From Bacillus sp. S3 (GTDB lineage Bacteria > Bacillota > Bacilli > Bacillales > Cytobacillaceae): a stretch of DNA of 64,000 nucleotides. A program made the translations under genes and the position numbers. Positions 1 to 8,979 of the stretch are shown here, piece by piece (the stretch's first letter is position 1; each line of letters starts with the position of its first letter). The notes under the pieces are model-generated. The model searched no databases and was not told the DNA's origin. It was given only the letters and a program-made list of their open reading frames with translations. Location: contig NZ_CP039727.1 of assembly GCF_005154805.1 (NCBI RefSeq), forward strand, positions 1,981,501 to 2,045,500. The letters run 5' to 3'.

Positions 1-2
1 AT

Positions 3-1364
3 CACGTACATAGTGAATGGAGTGTTGGTTGGGACAATTCTACAAATCCTCCAACTCCTATTAGGGGTGGAGATGCGATCTATCCAATCACCAAAAATGC
101 TGAAAATGGTAAAAAGTATGGACTTGATTGGATGATGACAACCGACCATGGGGGTCCTAACCATTCTAAAGTCAACTTAGAACAGGCCTATCCTGAATTA
201 TTAAAATCCCGTGCAGCTGTTCCTGACGTTCTTCAATTCTATGGAATGGAGTTTGATACACCAGGAGCTGACCATAGCACGCTCATGATCCCAAAAAGCG
301 AAGATGAATCACAAATGCTCTATGACATTGAAAGCAAGTTCAATTCTCGTGATGCGTATCCAAATGACCCAAGCCGTAACACGGAATCAAAAATGATTGA
401 AGCACTTAACTATATGAAACAAATGGATAAGCTTCCTATTCATATTGCTCACCATGCTTCCCGTTCAGCAAAAGGTATTGGGGAATTTGGATCAACTACA
501 CCGCAAGAAATTCGTAATTGGAATGAAACTGCACCCAATATCTCGATTGGTATGGAAGGAGCTCCTGGTCACCAAGCTGCTGCAATCAAACGCGATGGCA
601 CACTAAATCCTAATGGGTCACGTGGGTCATACGGAAACGTAAATGCACCAACTATGGGTGGTTTTGACCAAATGACTGCTATCGTTGGCGGTTTCTGGGA
701 TTCGATGTTAGGGGAAGGAAGACACTTCTGGATTACCGCTACATCTGACTCACATGTTAACTGGCGTGACGGTGGAAGCGACTTCTGGCCTGGTGAATAT
801 TCTAAAACATATGTAAAAGCAGAGAAAAATTATGAAAATGTAATGGAAAACCTTCGCAAAGGAAATGTATTTGTAACAACAGGTGACCTGATCTCAGAAC
901 TTGATGTGAAAGTACAAGCTGGAGGGAAATCACCATTGCATGCTAAGGCAAAGGGAAATAGTGCAACCATCGGTGAAACACTTACACTTCCAGGTAAGAA
1001 ATCTGATGTAACGGTAACAGTTCGCATCAAAGATCCAAAAGCTGCGAACGCTAATGGGGATAAGCCAAATGTTAAACGTGTGGACTTAATCATGGGAGAA
1101 GTGAATGGAAAAGTCGAAGACGTCTCTACTGCTTCTAATCCTACAACAAAAGTTGTGAAGCGTTTCACTGAAAACGATTGGAAACAAGACGGTGAATACA
1201 TCACGATTACTTATACTTTAAAAGATGTGGATAAAGATAGCTACATTCGTTTACGTGGTACAAACACAGACCAATTAGAACCGGCAGCAGATCCTAAGGG
1301 TGAGAACCCATGGAATGATCTTTGGTTCTATTCCAACCCAATTTTCATGAATTCAAATAAATAA
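3..1364 (+). CDS. PHP-domain metal-dependent phosphoesterase-like protein (5' truncated)
   Basis: The reading frame is open from the left edge of the window, so the N-terminus is missing. The first visible residues, HVHSEWS, are the H-x-H start of a PHP metal-binding domain. They are followed by TDHGG, IAHHASR and a later TATSDSH segment, all metal-ligand type motifs of PHP phosphoesterases. The C-terminal third is beta-rich and could be a substrate-binding or accessory domain. The protein ends in FMNSNK with no membrane anchor. A hairpin terminator follows. Family assignment is fairly sure; the substrate is unknown. Confidence 0.75.
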   Translation, partial: HVHSEWSVGWDNSTNPPTPIRGGDAIYPITKNAENGKKYGLDWMMTTDHGGPNHSKVNLEQAYPELLKSRAAVPDVLQFYGMEFDTPGADHSTLMIPKSEDESQMLYDIESKFNSRDAYPNDPSRNTESKMIEALNYMKQMDKLPIHIAHHASRSAKGIGEFGSTTPQEIRNWNETAPNISIGMEGAPGHQAAAIKRDGTLNPNGSRGSYGNVNAPTMGGFDQMTAIVGGFWDSMLGEGRHFWITATSDSHVNWRDGGSDFWPGEYSKTYVKAEKNYENVMENLRKGNVFVTTGDLISELDVKVQAGGKSPLHAKAKGNSATIGETLTLPGKKSDVTVTVRIKDPKAANANGDKPNVKRVDLIMGEVNGKVEDVSTASNPTTKVVKRFTENDWKQDGEYITITYTLKDVDKDSYIRLRGTNTDQLEPAADPKGENPWNDLWFYSNPIFMNSNK

Positions 1365-1385
1365 TTCAGGGAAAACAGAAGTCTT

Positions 1386-1416
1386 GACGAGGGGCATTAA
1401 AAACTCCTCGTCTTTC
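1386..1416 (+). terminator. Intrinsic terminator after the PHP gene
   Basis: A GACGAGG/CCTCGTC stem is followed by a short T tract, 20 nt after the PHP stop codon. Confidence 0.6.
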
Positions 1417-1475
1417 CGTTATCTTTAGTCAACACATCTCTTGAAAGTAAACATAAGAAATGGACGTGGATTTTA

Positions 1476-2531
1476 ATGAAAAAATTATGGTTCTGTATCT
1501 TGCTCATCTTCCTTCCACTGGGTTCTTTCCTTTCATCCCCAGCCTCTGCCCATACCAATAACAGTGAAGGTTTTTCTACCATAGAAGTCAATGAGAAAAC
1601 ATTAGATTATAAATTAAAGCTAGATTTAGAGGAACTGGGTCATGCTCTTAATAAGGAAACAGATCAAAAACAAGTAATTGATAACCAAGTTGTACAAGGA
1701 TATATCAATTCCCATATAAAACTTTATGCGGACAGCCAACTTATTGAAGGCCGAGTAGAAAAAAATGATATAGAAATGATTGAGGAAAGACCATTTGCGG
1801 TTATTAACTTAGCGTATAGTATAGAACATAAACCAGAAAAATTAGTGGTCGAGTATAATATGTTTTTGGATGATTCTGACCCAAGCCATGCGAATTATGC
1901 AACGGTTAAATTGAATGGGAAACAACAAGAAAAGGTTTTAACCTTCGAATCAAGAGAATTAGAAATTGGAGAAATAAGTTTTCTACAGAACGTAAAACAG
2001 TTCGCAGTTCTAGGATTAGAGCATATTTTTACTGGTTATGATCATATCTTGTTTGTCATTAGTTTGCTTTTTGGAGCCAGGACGATTCGTCACATTCTTT
2101 CTTTAGTGACAGCCTTTACGATTGCACATAGTATCACTTTGGCTCTGGCCACCTTCAATATTGTTCAGCTGCCAAGTAGATTTGTAGAGTCAGCAATTGC
2201 ATTAAGCATCATTTATGTTGCACTTATAAACATATTTAATAAGGACTCGAAACACCAACCGTGGCTTACCTTTGGTTTTGGACTCATTCATGGATTCGGT
2301 TTTGCAGGAATCTTATCGGAAATGAGATTGGATCCTAGTCATATGGCAATGTCTCTTCTATCCTTTAATATCGGAATAGAAATTGGTCAGCTATTGATCG
2401 TATCCTTAGCTTTTCCATTCATTATGTGGATAAGAAAATTAAGATATAAACCTATCAAATGGGTCATCCCTAGTACATCAGCTGCGATATTAGCTTTTGG
2501 GCTAGTATGGTTTATTCAAAGAGCTTTTTGA
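1476..2531 (+). CDS. HupE/UreJ family membrane protein
   Basis: A 351-residue protein with a signal peptide (KKLWFCILL...ASA) and an extracytoplasmic N-terminal domain of about 170 residues. Six or seven membrane helices follow. The membrane part has the histidine-rich motifs typical of the HupE/UreJ_2 family: GLEHIFTGYDHILF, AFTIAHS and GLIHGFGFAG. Family members are thought to move nickel or cobalt, or to assist metalloenzymes, but the substrate here is not shown. No urease or hydrogenase gene is nearby. It appears monocistronic. Confidence 0.75.
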   Translation: MKKLWFCILLIFLPLGSFLSSPASAHTNNSEGFSTIEVNEKTLDYKLKLDLEELGHALNKETDQKQVIDNQVVQGYINSHIKLYADSQLIEGRVEKNDIEMIEERPFAVINLAYSIEHKPEKLVVEYNMFLDDSDPSHANYATVKLNGKQQEKVLTFESRELEIGEISFLQNVKQFAVLGLEHIFTGYDHILFVISLLFGARTIRHILSLVTAFTIAHSITLALATFNIVQLPSRFVESAIALSIIYVALINIFNKDSKHQPWLTFGFGLIHGFGFAGILSEMRLDPSHMAMSLLSFNIGIEIGQLLIVSLAFPFIMWIRKLRYKPIKWVIPSTSAAILAFGLVWFIQRAF

Positions 2532-2710
2532 ATAACCTAAAGATACACCCAGTTGTTTAGTAAATTCCGCAAACGGGCGCCAGATTGTGGAGTAACACTA
2601 AAAGGAATTTAATTATTTATAGGTGGAGAAGAATTTTAAACAATGAACTTTGGCCAAAGTATACAACTTTGTTTAAAAAGAAAAATGAACCCCTCTACCG
2701 ATGATATGAT

Positions 2711-2764
2711 CCCCTTATAGTAGACAGAAAAAAGAAAGAATACTAATCTGACTACTATAGGGGG
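2711..2764. repeat. 17-bp inverted repeat, MITE-like or IS-end remnant
   Basis: Arms 2711-2727 and 2748-2764 pair over 17 positions (15 Watson-Crick, one G-T, one mismatch) around a 20-nt loop. Each arm, read inward, has the form CCCC-TATAGTAG-CAG. This resembles two facing transposon ends with the middle lost. That origin is inferred; no transposase is present. Confidence 0.45.
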
Positions 2765-2770
2765 GTACCG

Positions 2771-3085
2771 AAAAAGAATTCAGTAATTGAAGCACTTTTG
2801 GGTTTCCGCATTGTGCCTCATTTAATGGAAGTAAGCCTCTTTTACCATGGGTTAAGTTCAACTTGACAGAATGTTACCTTAATAGTAAAATTCATTTCAT
2901 AAATAAAATGAATAAATGATTTCTTCAATTGAATAGATTACTTTAGCATAAGATTAATAACTATATTGATTCAATGAAAAAGTAAATCTATAACAAAAAG
3001 GTAATCTGTAAATTTACTTTACTAGGAATGAATACATATTACATAATTAGGTAGACAATTAAATGGCCTGAATGGCCCGTTAAAA
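2771..3085. other. Non-coding stretch with a short open frame
   Basis: From 2771 a frame runs 31 codons to a TGA at 2864 without a convincing start or ribosome binding site. It reads like protein (EALLGFRIVPHLMEV) but I do not recognise it; it may be a gene fragment. The rest, 2867-3085, is A+T-rich with no gene seen. Confidence 0.3.
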
Positions 3086-3087
3086 GT

Positions 3088-3150
3088 AAACCGACGATTT
3101 TCAAAGTGTAATGGTTTTGACCATTATGCTTAAAAATTGTCGGTTTTTTT
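3088..3150 (+). terminator. Long hairpin terminator or attenuator upstream of dabB
   Basis: An outer stem AACCGACGATTTT with AAAATTGTCGGTT and an inner stem AAGTGTAATGG with CCATTATGCTT close on a 4-6 nt loop and run into seven T residues. It lies about 105 nt before dabB and no gene ends just upstream. It may therefore attenuate transcription of the carbon-uptake operon. Confidence 0.6.
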
Positions 3151-3256
3151 GTTGTTTTTAATAAAACAGAAAGGAGTACAGGGTAATGAAGGAAATCAAT
3201 CAAAGTCATATTTTCATAATGTCGGATGATTCTATCCACAGAAAGAGGGAAGCAAA

Positions 3257-4780
3257 ATGTTAAATTCCCTTCCAGAAATATTTTTAGTATTGCTTGCGGT
3301 ATCGGTACTTAGTGCACTATTCCTGTTATATCCAAGGGTTCCACTGTCCTATGTTCGGATTCACGTCGGTATTACATTGTTGCCGCCACTAGCTGCTCTA
3401 ATGGCTCTTTTTACCACCAAAGAGACGATAATTTATGGCCCATGGTGGCTTGATTCGTTATCATGGCTGCTGGTATCGTTTGTTCTTATCATCGGTTTTA
3501 TCGTGCAGCGCTATTCTGTTCGTTACTTCCTTGGTGATCGTTCTTATAGAAAATATTTTGCCTTGCTGACAATTACAACTAGTGCTGATTCAGTTGTCTG
3601 GCTTTGTAATGATCTTCCCCTGTTGCTGATTTGCTGGGGAACGACACTCTTTGGGCTGATACTGCTGATAAGATTAAAAAAAGAGTGGAGTGTTGCTAGA
3701 AACGCAGCTAAACAAACAGGACAATTGTTTGCAATAAGCTGGCTTATACTGTTTGGGGCTGTCATCTGGGTAACCCAGTCCACGGGGCATTGGCAGTTGT
3801 CGCTTGTCCTCGCCAAAAGCAGTCTTACACAGCTTGATTTATGGGAAAAGACGTGTATTAGCCTGATGCTAATCTTGGCTGTCGTCATTCCGGCAGCACA
3901 ATGGCCTTTCCACCGCTGGTTATTAAATACAGTAGTAGCTCCTACTCCTGTATCCGCGGTAATGCATGCGGGATTAGTGAACGCAGGTGGAATGATCTTG
4001 ACACGGTTCTCTCCACTTTTTAGTGGAAATATGGCCCAAATCATTTTACTTATATTGTCTAGTGTTTCAGTCATGATAGGTACAGGAATTATGCTGGTCC
4101 AGGTAGATTATAAACGGCAGCTGGTAGGGTCTACGATTGCACAGATGGGGTTCATGTTCATCCAATGTGCGTTAGGTGCTTTTTTGGCAGCCATTATCCA
4201 CGCAGTCTTACATGGTCTATTTAAGTCAACTCTTTTCTTACAGTCTGGTTCCGCGCTTGACCAACACAAGAAGCAAACTCCCGGGGCAAACCAGCCACGG
4301 TCATTATTATGGACAATCACAGGAGGGATTTTAGGACTCCTGGTGGCAATTGGTCTTTGGCTATCTTCTTCTGGGGAGAATTATCAATTCATAAGCGCCC
4401 TTACCTTAGGGTGGTCAGTTTCATTAGCCTGGACCCAGCTCGTGGCTTTTGGAAATGGACATATTGCGCGAATTGCAGGCTTTTCTTTAGTTGCAGTAGC
4501 GGCAATTGTATATAATTTCGTACAGGATGCTTTTTATGGTGTGTTACAACATTCAATCCCAAAGGGAATTCAACCACCGGAACCAGCGGCAATTTTACTT
4601 TTGATTATTTTATTGGCCGGAAGTGCTGCAGGTGTATGGCTTGCTCGTCATCGTTCATCAGCTGCCTATACTGTTATTTATCTTTGGCTTGTACGATTGG
4701 GTGAACCTCAAAATAATTTGATAGAAAGTCATCCTAAGTATTTGACAAAATCATTCTTTAAGGGAGGTCATTTACAATGA
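3257..4780 (+). CDS. dabB: DAB-type inorganic carbon transporter, membrane subunit DabB (MpsA-like)
   Basis: A 507-residue polytopic membrane protein of the proton-conducting NuoL/NdhF family, shorter than NuoL (about 610 residues). The antiporter core is visible as AAQWPFHRWLLNTVVAPTPVSA followed by HAGLVNAGG and HAVLHGLFKSTLF, which carry the conserved histidines and lysine of the proton pathway. It overlaps dabA by ATGA at 4777-4780, so the two are translationally coupled. Together they form the two-subunit DAB (MpsAB) system, which takes up CO2/bicarbonate using the cation gradient. The long hairpin upstream may regulate it. Confidence 0.88.
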   Translation: MLNSLPEIFLVLLAVSVLSALFLLYPRVPLSYVRIHVGITLLPPLAALMALFTTKETIIYGPWWLDSLSWLLVSFVLIIGFIVQRYSVRYFLGDRSYRKYFALLTITTSADSVVWLCNDLPLLLICWGTTLFGLILLIRLKKEWSVARNAAKQTGQLFAISWLILFGAVIWVTQSTGHWQLSLVLAKSSLTQLDLWEKTCISLMLILAVVIPAAQWPFHRWLLNTVVAPTPVSAVMHAGLVNAGGMILTRFSPLFSGNMAQIILLILSSVSVMIGTGIMLVQVDYKRQLVGSTIAQMGFMFIQCALGAFLAAIIHAVLHGLFKSTLFLQSGSALDQHKKQTPGANQPRSLLWTITGGILGLLVAIGLWLSSSGENYQFISALTLGWSVSLAWTQLVAFGNGHIARIAGFSLVAVAAIVYNFVQDAFYGVLQHSIPKGIQPPEPAAILLLIILLAGSAAGVWLARHRSSAAYTVIYLWLVRLGEPQNNLIESHPKYLTKSFFKGGHLQ

Positions 4781-7389
4781 ATTCAACATCAGCAAGAGCC
4801 TTACATTGGGAAAAGATTCCTGATAGCCTTGATTTTGATCTAATTGACTTGGTGAACTCCGCCAGCAGCGTTATTGTACCACTCGGGCCAATTAACACCT
4901 TTGCAGCACGTAGCCCCTGGGTAGGTTTTGAGGGACAAACGTTTGAAAAAACGGCCTATTGGCTCAAAGATACTTGTGATATAGATATCTACCCCAATGA
5001 CCCTTTACTTCAATCTGCATGGGAACGCGGTGAGATCCATCAAGATTTTTTAAAAAATGGACTTCACCATTGGCTAAACACACAATCTTTGGAGTTGCCG
5101 CGTAAGGTCGCAGAGCAGTTCTGCCTAGCTGCGCTCATGCAAAAGCAACTACCTTCCAATACTTTGGATGAATCTGAGTTAAAAAGTCTGGTAACAGAAC
5201 TAAACCGTTTTACACCCGAAATGACCGAAAAACATTCGGTTAAAACCTATAGCCAACGCTTGGAACAGCTAGGAAGGGTAAATGCAGCTCACGATCTTAA
5301 CAGTAACATGATCAAGTGGTGTAAATTATTTCTTGATGAGTCCCAAGCAGTTTGGTCGATGCCAAATCGTGAAGAAGGTTTCTATCGTGCGTGGCGGAAA
5401 CTAGTCCAGCATGACCCGGCACTTAGCCGTATTCAGCGTAAACAATTAAGTAATTTGCCGGAAGAAGCTGATGCGGCATTAAGGGAAGTATTGTCCGCCC
5501 TAGAAATTCAATTTTCAGAAATTCAAGCCTATTTTGAAGCACATTTCCTTGTTTTACCGGGCTGGAGCGGCATGATGCTATGGCGTTCGCAGCAATCAGC
5601 CGAAGAAAGTTCGCTGCTGCTAGAGTATTTAGCTGTTAGAATATCGATGGAATGGGCATTAGTTAAACCCTTTCTTCCCTTGCCTGAAAAAAGAAATAAT
5701 AAAGTACATGTAGAACCATTAATTGCAGCCTGGGCCAAATGGGGTAACCTGCCAATCAATGCTTGGTCTCAGTTATCCTCTACAGAAATAAAGGCATGTT
5801 TGACCCTTGCCCATCGTTTTGATAAGATTCAACGCAATCGACTATGGCTTGAAGCATGGGAGAAAACATATGAAGACCAATTAAAGAAAATGCTTATATC
5901 CCAACATAAGGCAGAAACATCGGAAAACATAAATCCGGCACTAGCTCAGTTTGTATTTTGTATCGATGTTCGTTCAGAGCCTTTTCGCCGCAAACTTGAA
6001 AAAAGAGGGGAATTTCAGACTTTTGGCACAGCAGGATTTTTCGGATTACCGATAGCAACCTGCGAGCTTGGCAGTAACCATGCGCATAACTCTTTGCCTG
6101 TCATGTTTAAACCGCAATATAAAATAAAAGAGTTTTCACCTGAGTCTGAATCCTATCAACAAAGGCATCATGCAGTCAAATCAATAGGTTATACATTTGC
6201 TGCTATGAAGCATAATCTGATTTCCAGTATGGTATTGCCGGAAATTAGCGGTCCTTGGCTCAGCATGCAAACACTCGCTCGCAGCTTTGTTCCAAGAATT
6301 GCAGGCCAGACATTAAGGAAATTGCACCAAAGCTGGCTGCATAAACCATCCACGGAACTCTCGCTAAACCATACGCAAATATCTGAAACAGCTTTGCCAA
6401 CTGGTTTTTCGGTGAAAGAAAAAGTACACTACGTAAGGCAGGCTCTAATAATGATGGGGCTCACCGATCAATTTGCACCACTAGTGGTTATTTGCGGACA
6501 TGGAAGTCACAGCACGAATAATCCATATAGTTCTGCACTCGACTGTGGTGCGTGTGGAGGAGCATCAGGCGGATTCAATGCAAGAGTGCTGGCGGAATTG
6601 TGCAATCTTCCAACCGTAAGGATGAGCCTCGAAAAAGAGGGAATAATCATTCCGAAAGATACCGTTTTTGCAGCTGCTGAGCATATTACCACACTTGATG
6701 AGTTGCGTTGGCTTTACGTTCCTGAACTATCAGATGAAGCTAAGAAAGCATTTAATCGTGTCCAATCTGAGTTGCCAAAGGTAAGTGAGGAAGCAAATTC
6801 CGAGCGGCTTTCGCAATTGCCAAATCTCGGTACCCATCTTAAAAATCCGAAGGCTGAGGCCCAGCGGCTTTCAGAAGATTGGAGTGAGGTGCGTCCGGAA
6901 TGGGGTTTGGCGCGCAATGCTGCGTTTATCATCGGCGAACGGCAACTTACCATAGGCTGTAATCTGGGAGGGAGGGTTTTCCTTAATAATTATAACTGGA
7001 AGAAGGATAAAAACGGCGGTATTCTCGCAAACATAATTTCCGGGCCGGCAACGGTAGCTCAATGGATTAACCTGCAATATTATGCCTCTACTGTTGTCCC
7101 TCATTATTATGGAAGCGGGAATAAAACAACCCAAACCGTCACAGCTGGGCTCGGGGTTATGCAGGGAAACGCCAGTGACTTACTATCGGGACTTCCCTGG
7201 CAGTCTGTGATGAAATCAGATGGAGAGGCTTATCATGAACCACTACGTTTGCTGGTGGTCATCCAGGCGCCGAGGGAATATGTAAAACGGATGCTGAACC
7301 ACGATCATGCCTTTCAGCAAAAAGTGAAAAATGGATGGATTCGGCTAGCGTCGATTGACCCGGTAGGACACTGGGAGAGCTGGTCTTAA
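4777..7389 (+). CDS. dabA: DAB-type inorganic carbon transporter, zinc-binding subunit DabA (MpsB, YbcC/DUF2309)
   Basis: An 870-residue protein of the UPF0753/DUF2309 family, the soluble beta-carbonic-anhydrase-like subunit of the DAB carbon pump. The expected zinc site is intact: C395 and D397 in FVFCIDVRSEPF, and H575 and C590 in ICGHGSH...DCGACGG. The 15-residue gap between H and C matches characterised DabA. R399 completes the C-x-D-x-R motif. The start overlaps the dabB stop and mpsC follows closely. Full length, no defects seen. Confidence 0.9.
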   Translation: MNSTSARALHWEKIPDSLDFDLIDLVNSASSVIVPLGPINTFAARSPWVGFEGQTFEKTAYWLKDTCDIDIYPNDPLLQSAWERGEIHQDFLKNGLHHWLNTQSLELPRKVAEQFCLAALMQKQLPSNTLDESELKSLVTELNRFTPEMTEKHSVKTYSQRLEQLGRVNAAHDLNSNMIKWCKLFLDESQAVWSMPNREEGFYRAWRKLVQHDPALSRIQRKQLSNLPEEADAALREVLSALEIQFSEIQAYFEAHFLVLPGWSGMMLWRSQQSAEESSLLLEYLAVRISMEWALVKPFLPLPEKRNNKVHVEPLIAAWAKWGNLPINAWSQLSSTEIKACLTLAHRFDKIQRNRLWLEAWEKTYEDQLKKMLISQHKAETSENINPALAQFVFCIDVRSEPFRRKLEKRGEFQTFGTAGFFGLPIATCELGSNHAHNSLPVMFKPQYKIKEFSPESESYQQRHHAVKSIGYTFAAMKHNLISSMVLPEISGPWLSMQTLARSFVPRIAGQTLRKLHQSWLHKPSTELSLNHTQISETALPTGFSVKEKVHYVRQALIMMGLTDQFAPLVVICGHGSHSTNNPYSSALDCGACGGASGGFNARVLAELCNLPTVRMSLEKEGIIIPKDTVFAAAEHITTLDELRWLYVPELSDEAKKAFNRVQSELPKVSEEANSERLSQLPNLGTHLKNPKAEAQRLSEDWSEVRPEWGLARNAAFIIGERQLTIGCNLGGRVFLNNYNWKKDKNGGILANIISGPATVAQWINLQYYASTVVPHYYGSGNKTTQTVTAGLGVMQGNASDLLSGLPWQSVMKSDGEAYHEPLRLLVVIQAPREYVKRMLNHDHAFQQKVKNGWIRLASIDPVGHWESWS

Positions 7390-7416
7390 ACTTTGAATAA
7401 AGGAAAAGGAATCGAT

Positions 7417-7782
7417 ATGGAAAAATCAAAAGGAATGCTTGAAGCTGAAATAAGCAAAGCTTTAACACATTGGGAGAAAAATTATCTTGGGCGAGGCTCC
7501 GTATCAGTTAAATCAGATATATTACGAGATATGGTGATTGTGAATCTTGGCGCTATTTTAACTCCAGCAGAATATGAAGTATGTAGGGATAAAGAAGGCT
7601 TGTTATCGGTAAAAGAATATCGCCATAGTTTAGTGGAATCCGGACTGAATGATTTAAAGGAAATTATCTTAACGTTAACAGGGGAAGAAGTAATTAGCTT
7701 TCACACCGATCTTAGTACACAAACTGGAGAACGAGCAATGATCTTTAAGCTTGCCAGCAATCTGCAAAGTAAATTATGTTAA
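7417..7782 (+). CDS. mpsC: MpsC/DUF2294 family protein
   Basis: A 121-residue soluble protein of the DUF2294 (MpsC) family, the third gene of mpsABC loci in Firmicutes. The family core is visible (RGSVSVKSDILRDMVIVNLGAILTPAE). The ATG at 7417 is preferred over an upstream TTG at 7393 because AAGGAAAAGGA lies seven bases before it. It starts 27 nt after dabA, consistent with cotranscription. Its biochemical role is unknown; a regulatory or accessory role in bicarbonate uptake is inferred from context only. Confidence 0.75.
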   Translation: MEKSKGMLEAEISKALTHWEKNYLGRGSVSVKSDILRDMVIVNLGAILTPAEYEVCRDKEGLLSVKEYRHSLVESGLNDLKEIILTLTGEEVISFHTDLSTQTGERAMIFKLASNLQSKLC

Positions 7783-7833
7783 AGCATCAGAATCTGTATA
7801 GAGTACGATATAAATGAAGAATGAGGTGATTTG

Positions 7834-8328
7834 ATGTCTAGAGATGAAAAGAAAAAAGTACTATATGTGATTGGTATGGATCATAAATTAGAACGTTTTA
7901 TTAAAGAAGAAACCAATGTCAATCCGGAAAATTTGATGATCTTGCAAAGATATCAACCGCTCATTTCACACCCCCTCGACGAATTAATGAGGGACATCAT
8001 CATTGCGGTCTTTCAGGAAAATGTTGAAGAAATCGTTGTTGCCTTCACAGATGATTATCAAAAAAACACTGATGATATACTGATCCATATTAATAAAAAC
8101 AAAGAATTAAAGGATAAGATTCAAACACTGGAGTACCTATTTAATAATACCAAGCCTGAATTTCCTGTGGGTACGGTAAGTGAATGGTTACAGGGAGACA
8201 AAACACTCAGGGATGATATCCAAAAAACGATCCATATTATTCGCCATCATCCATTGATGCCATCGCATGTAAAGGTGAAGGGATTATTTGTTAAAAAGGA
8301 CAATGAAAAGCTATCTGGAATTGTCTAA
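7834..8328 (+). CDS. Beta-carbonic-anhydrase-like protein without zinc ligands (probable pseudoenzyme)
   Basis: A 164-residue protein that aligns along its whole length with small beta-carbonic anhydrases such as B. subtilis YtiB. The C-terminal HHPLMPSHVKVKGLFV is the usual HHPLxPxxVxVHGL segment. The active site is gone. The CMDxR motif reads GMDHK (Cys to Gly, Arg to Lys), and the GHHDCG motif reads AFTDDY, which loses the His and the second Cys. The aspartate of the first motif remains. No stop or frameshift is present, so the gene looks maintained. It is 51 nt after mpsC, probably in the dab operon. A sensor, inhibitor or structural partner of DabA is conceivable but unproven. Start ATG at 7834 after GAGGTGAT. 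Confidence 0.7.
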   Translation: MSRDEKKKVLYVIGMDHKLERFIKEETNVNPENLMILQRYQPLISHPLDELMRDIIIAVFQENVEEIVVAFTDDYQKNTDDILIHINKNKELKDKIQTLEYLFNNTKPEFPVGTVSEWLQGDKTLRDDIQKTIHIIRHHPLMPSHVKVKGLFVKKDNEKLSGIV

Positions 8329-8353
8329 GAAACTAAACGATGAAAAAATATAA

Positions 8354-8396
8354 AATAGCAGAGCTAATTCAAAAAGATTACTCTGCTATTAGTTAA
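8354..8396 (+). terminator. Hairpin ending the dab operon
   Basis: A perfect 10-bp stem AATAGCAGAG/CTCTGCTATT with a 17-nt loop lies 25 nt after the carbonic-anhydrase-like gene. The T tract is weak. Confidence 0.45.
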
Positions 8397-8659
8397 CTTA
8401 TCGAATTTAAAAACTGCTCTTTATCTTGAATACCCACCACAAGAAAGTCAGTCTTCCCACTCCCTCCGCTCTTAATAAACCCACCTGCATTAACAACCAT
8501 TTGCGTAGCATCTTTACGGTCGAGAGTATTCAATTCTCCAGTAAATACCACGTTTTTACCGAAAAGGGGATGATTTGTGTTAATTGTTTCAACAGTTACT
8601 GCAATTTCAGAGATTACTACCCCTGCAGACTTAAATTTCTTTCTCTTTTTAAATTCTGT
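8393..8659 (-). pseudogene. Remnant of a BRCT-domain protein
   Basis: On the minus strand an open frame of about 88 codons ends at 8393. It contains an unmistakable BRCT core: HPLFGKNVVFTGELNTLDR, then ATQMVVNAGG and KTDFLVVGIQD. The frame is closed upstream by a TGA at 8660-8662 with similar coding-like sequence beyond it, and no start codon with a ribosome binding site is present. It is probably the C-terminal piece of an exonuclease/BRCT protein that has decayed. Confidence 0.6.
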
Positions 8660-8780
8660 TCACGTTATTTCATGTAACCCTTTATTCTGCCTTTGGGTGT
8701 GTTCTGATCACCAAAATATGGTATGGCTTTAATGCTTAATAAACAAGTTAAGATTTTCTTCAATTGAATATTTTCAATAA

Positions 8781-8808
8781 AAAAAGCCTTGAAATATCAA
8801 GGCTTTTT
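8781..8808 (-). terminator. Terminator of tRNA-Arg
   Basis: A palindromic AAAAAGCCTTGA/TCAAGGCTTTTT stem-loop sits just downstream of the tRNA on the minus strand and ends in a T run. Confidence 0.75.
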
Positions 8809-8810
8809 GA

Positions 8811-8884
8811 CGTCCCGAAGAGGATTCGAACCTCCGACCTACAGTTTAGGAAACTGTTGCTCTATCCTGCTGAGCTATCGGGAC
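8811..8884 (-). tRNA. tRNA-Arg (anticodon CCT)
   Basis: The minus strand folds as a 74-nt cloverleaf. The acceptor stem GTCCCGA/TCGGGAC is perfect, the anticodon arm is ACAGT-TTCCTAA-ACTGT giving anticodon CCT, and the T arm is GGAGG-TTCGAAT-CCTCT. The 3' CCA is not encoded. A terminator follows. Confidence 0.95.
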
Positions 8885-8979
8885 AAGTGAAGAACTATGC
8901 AATTGGGACACATATCCAATTGAATGGAACGATATTTATTATAATCAGTTAATCGAAAAAGGTCAATAAAAAGTTCCCA

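Noticed and set aside
3039..3239. 66-codon frame on the minus strand
   Set aside because: It runs through the terminator hairpin and its symmetry gives a false peptide; no start context.
8426..8677. 83-codon frame on the plus strand
   Set aside because: The opposite strand encodes a clear BRCT domain over the same bases.
8764..8952. Open frame of 62 codons with PKRIRTSDLQF
   Set aside because: It is read across the complement of tRNA-Arg and its terminator; this peptide is a familiar false call over tRNA genes.
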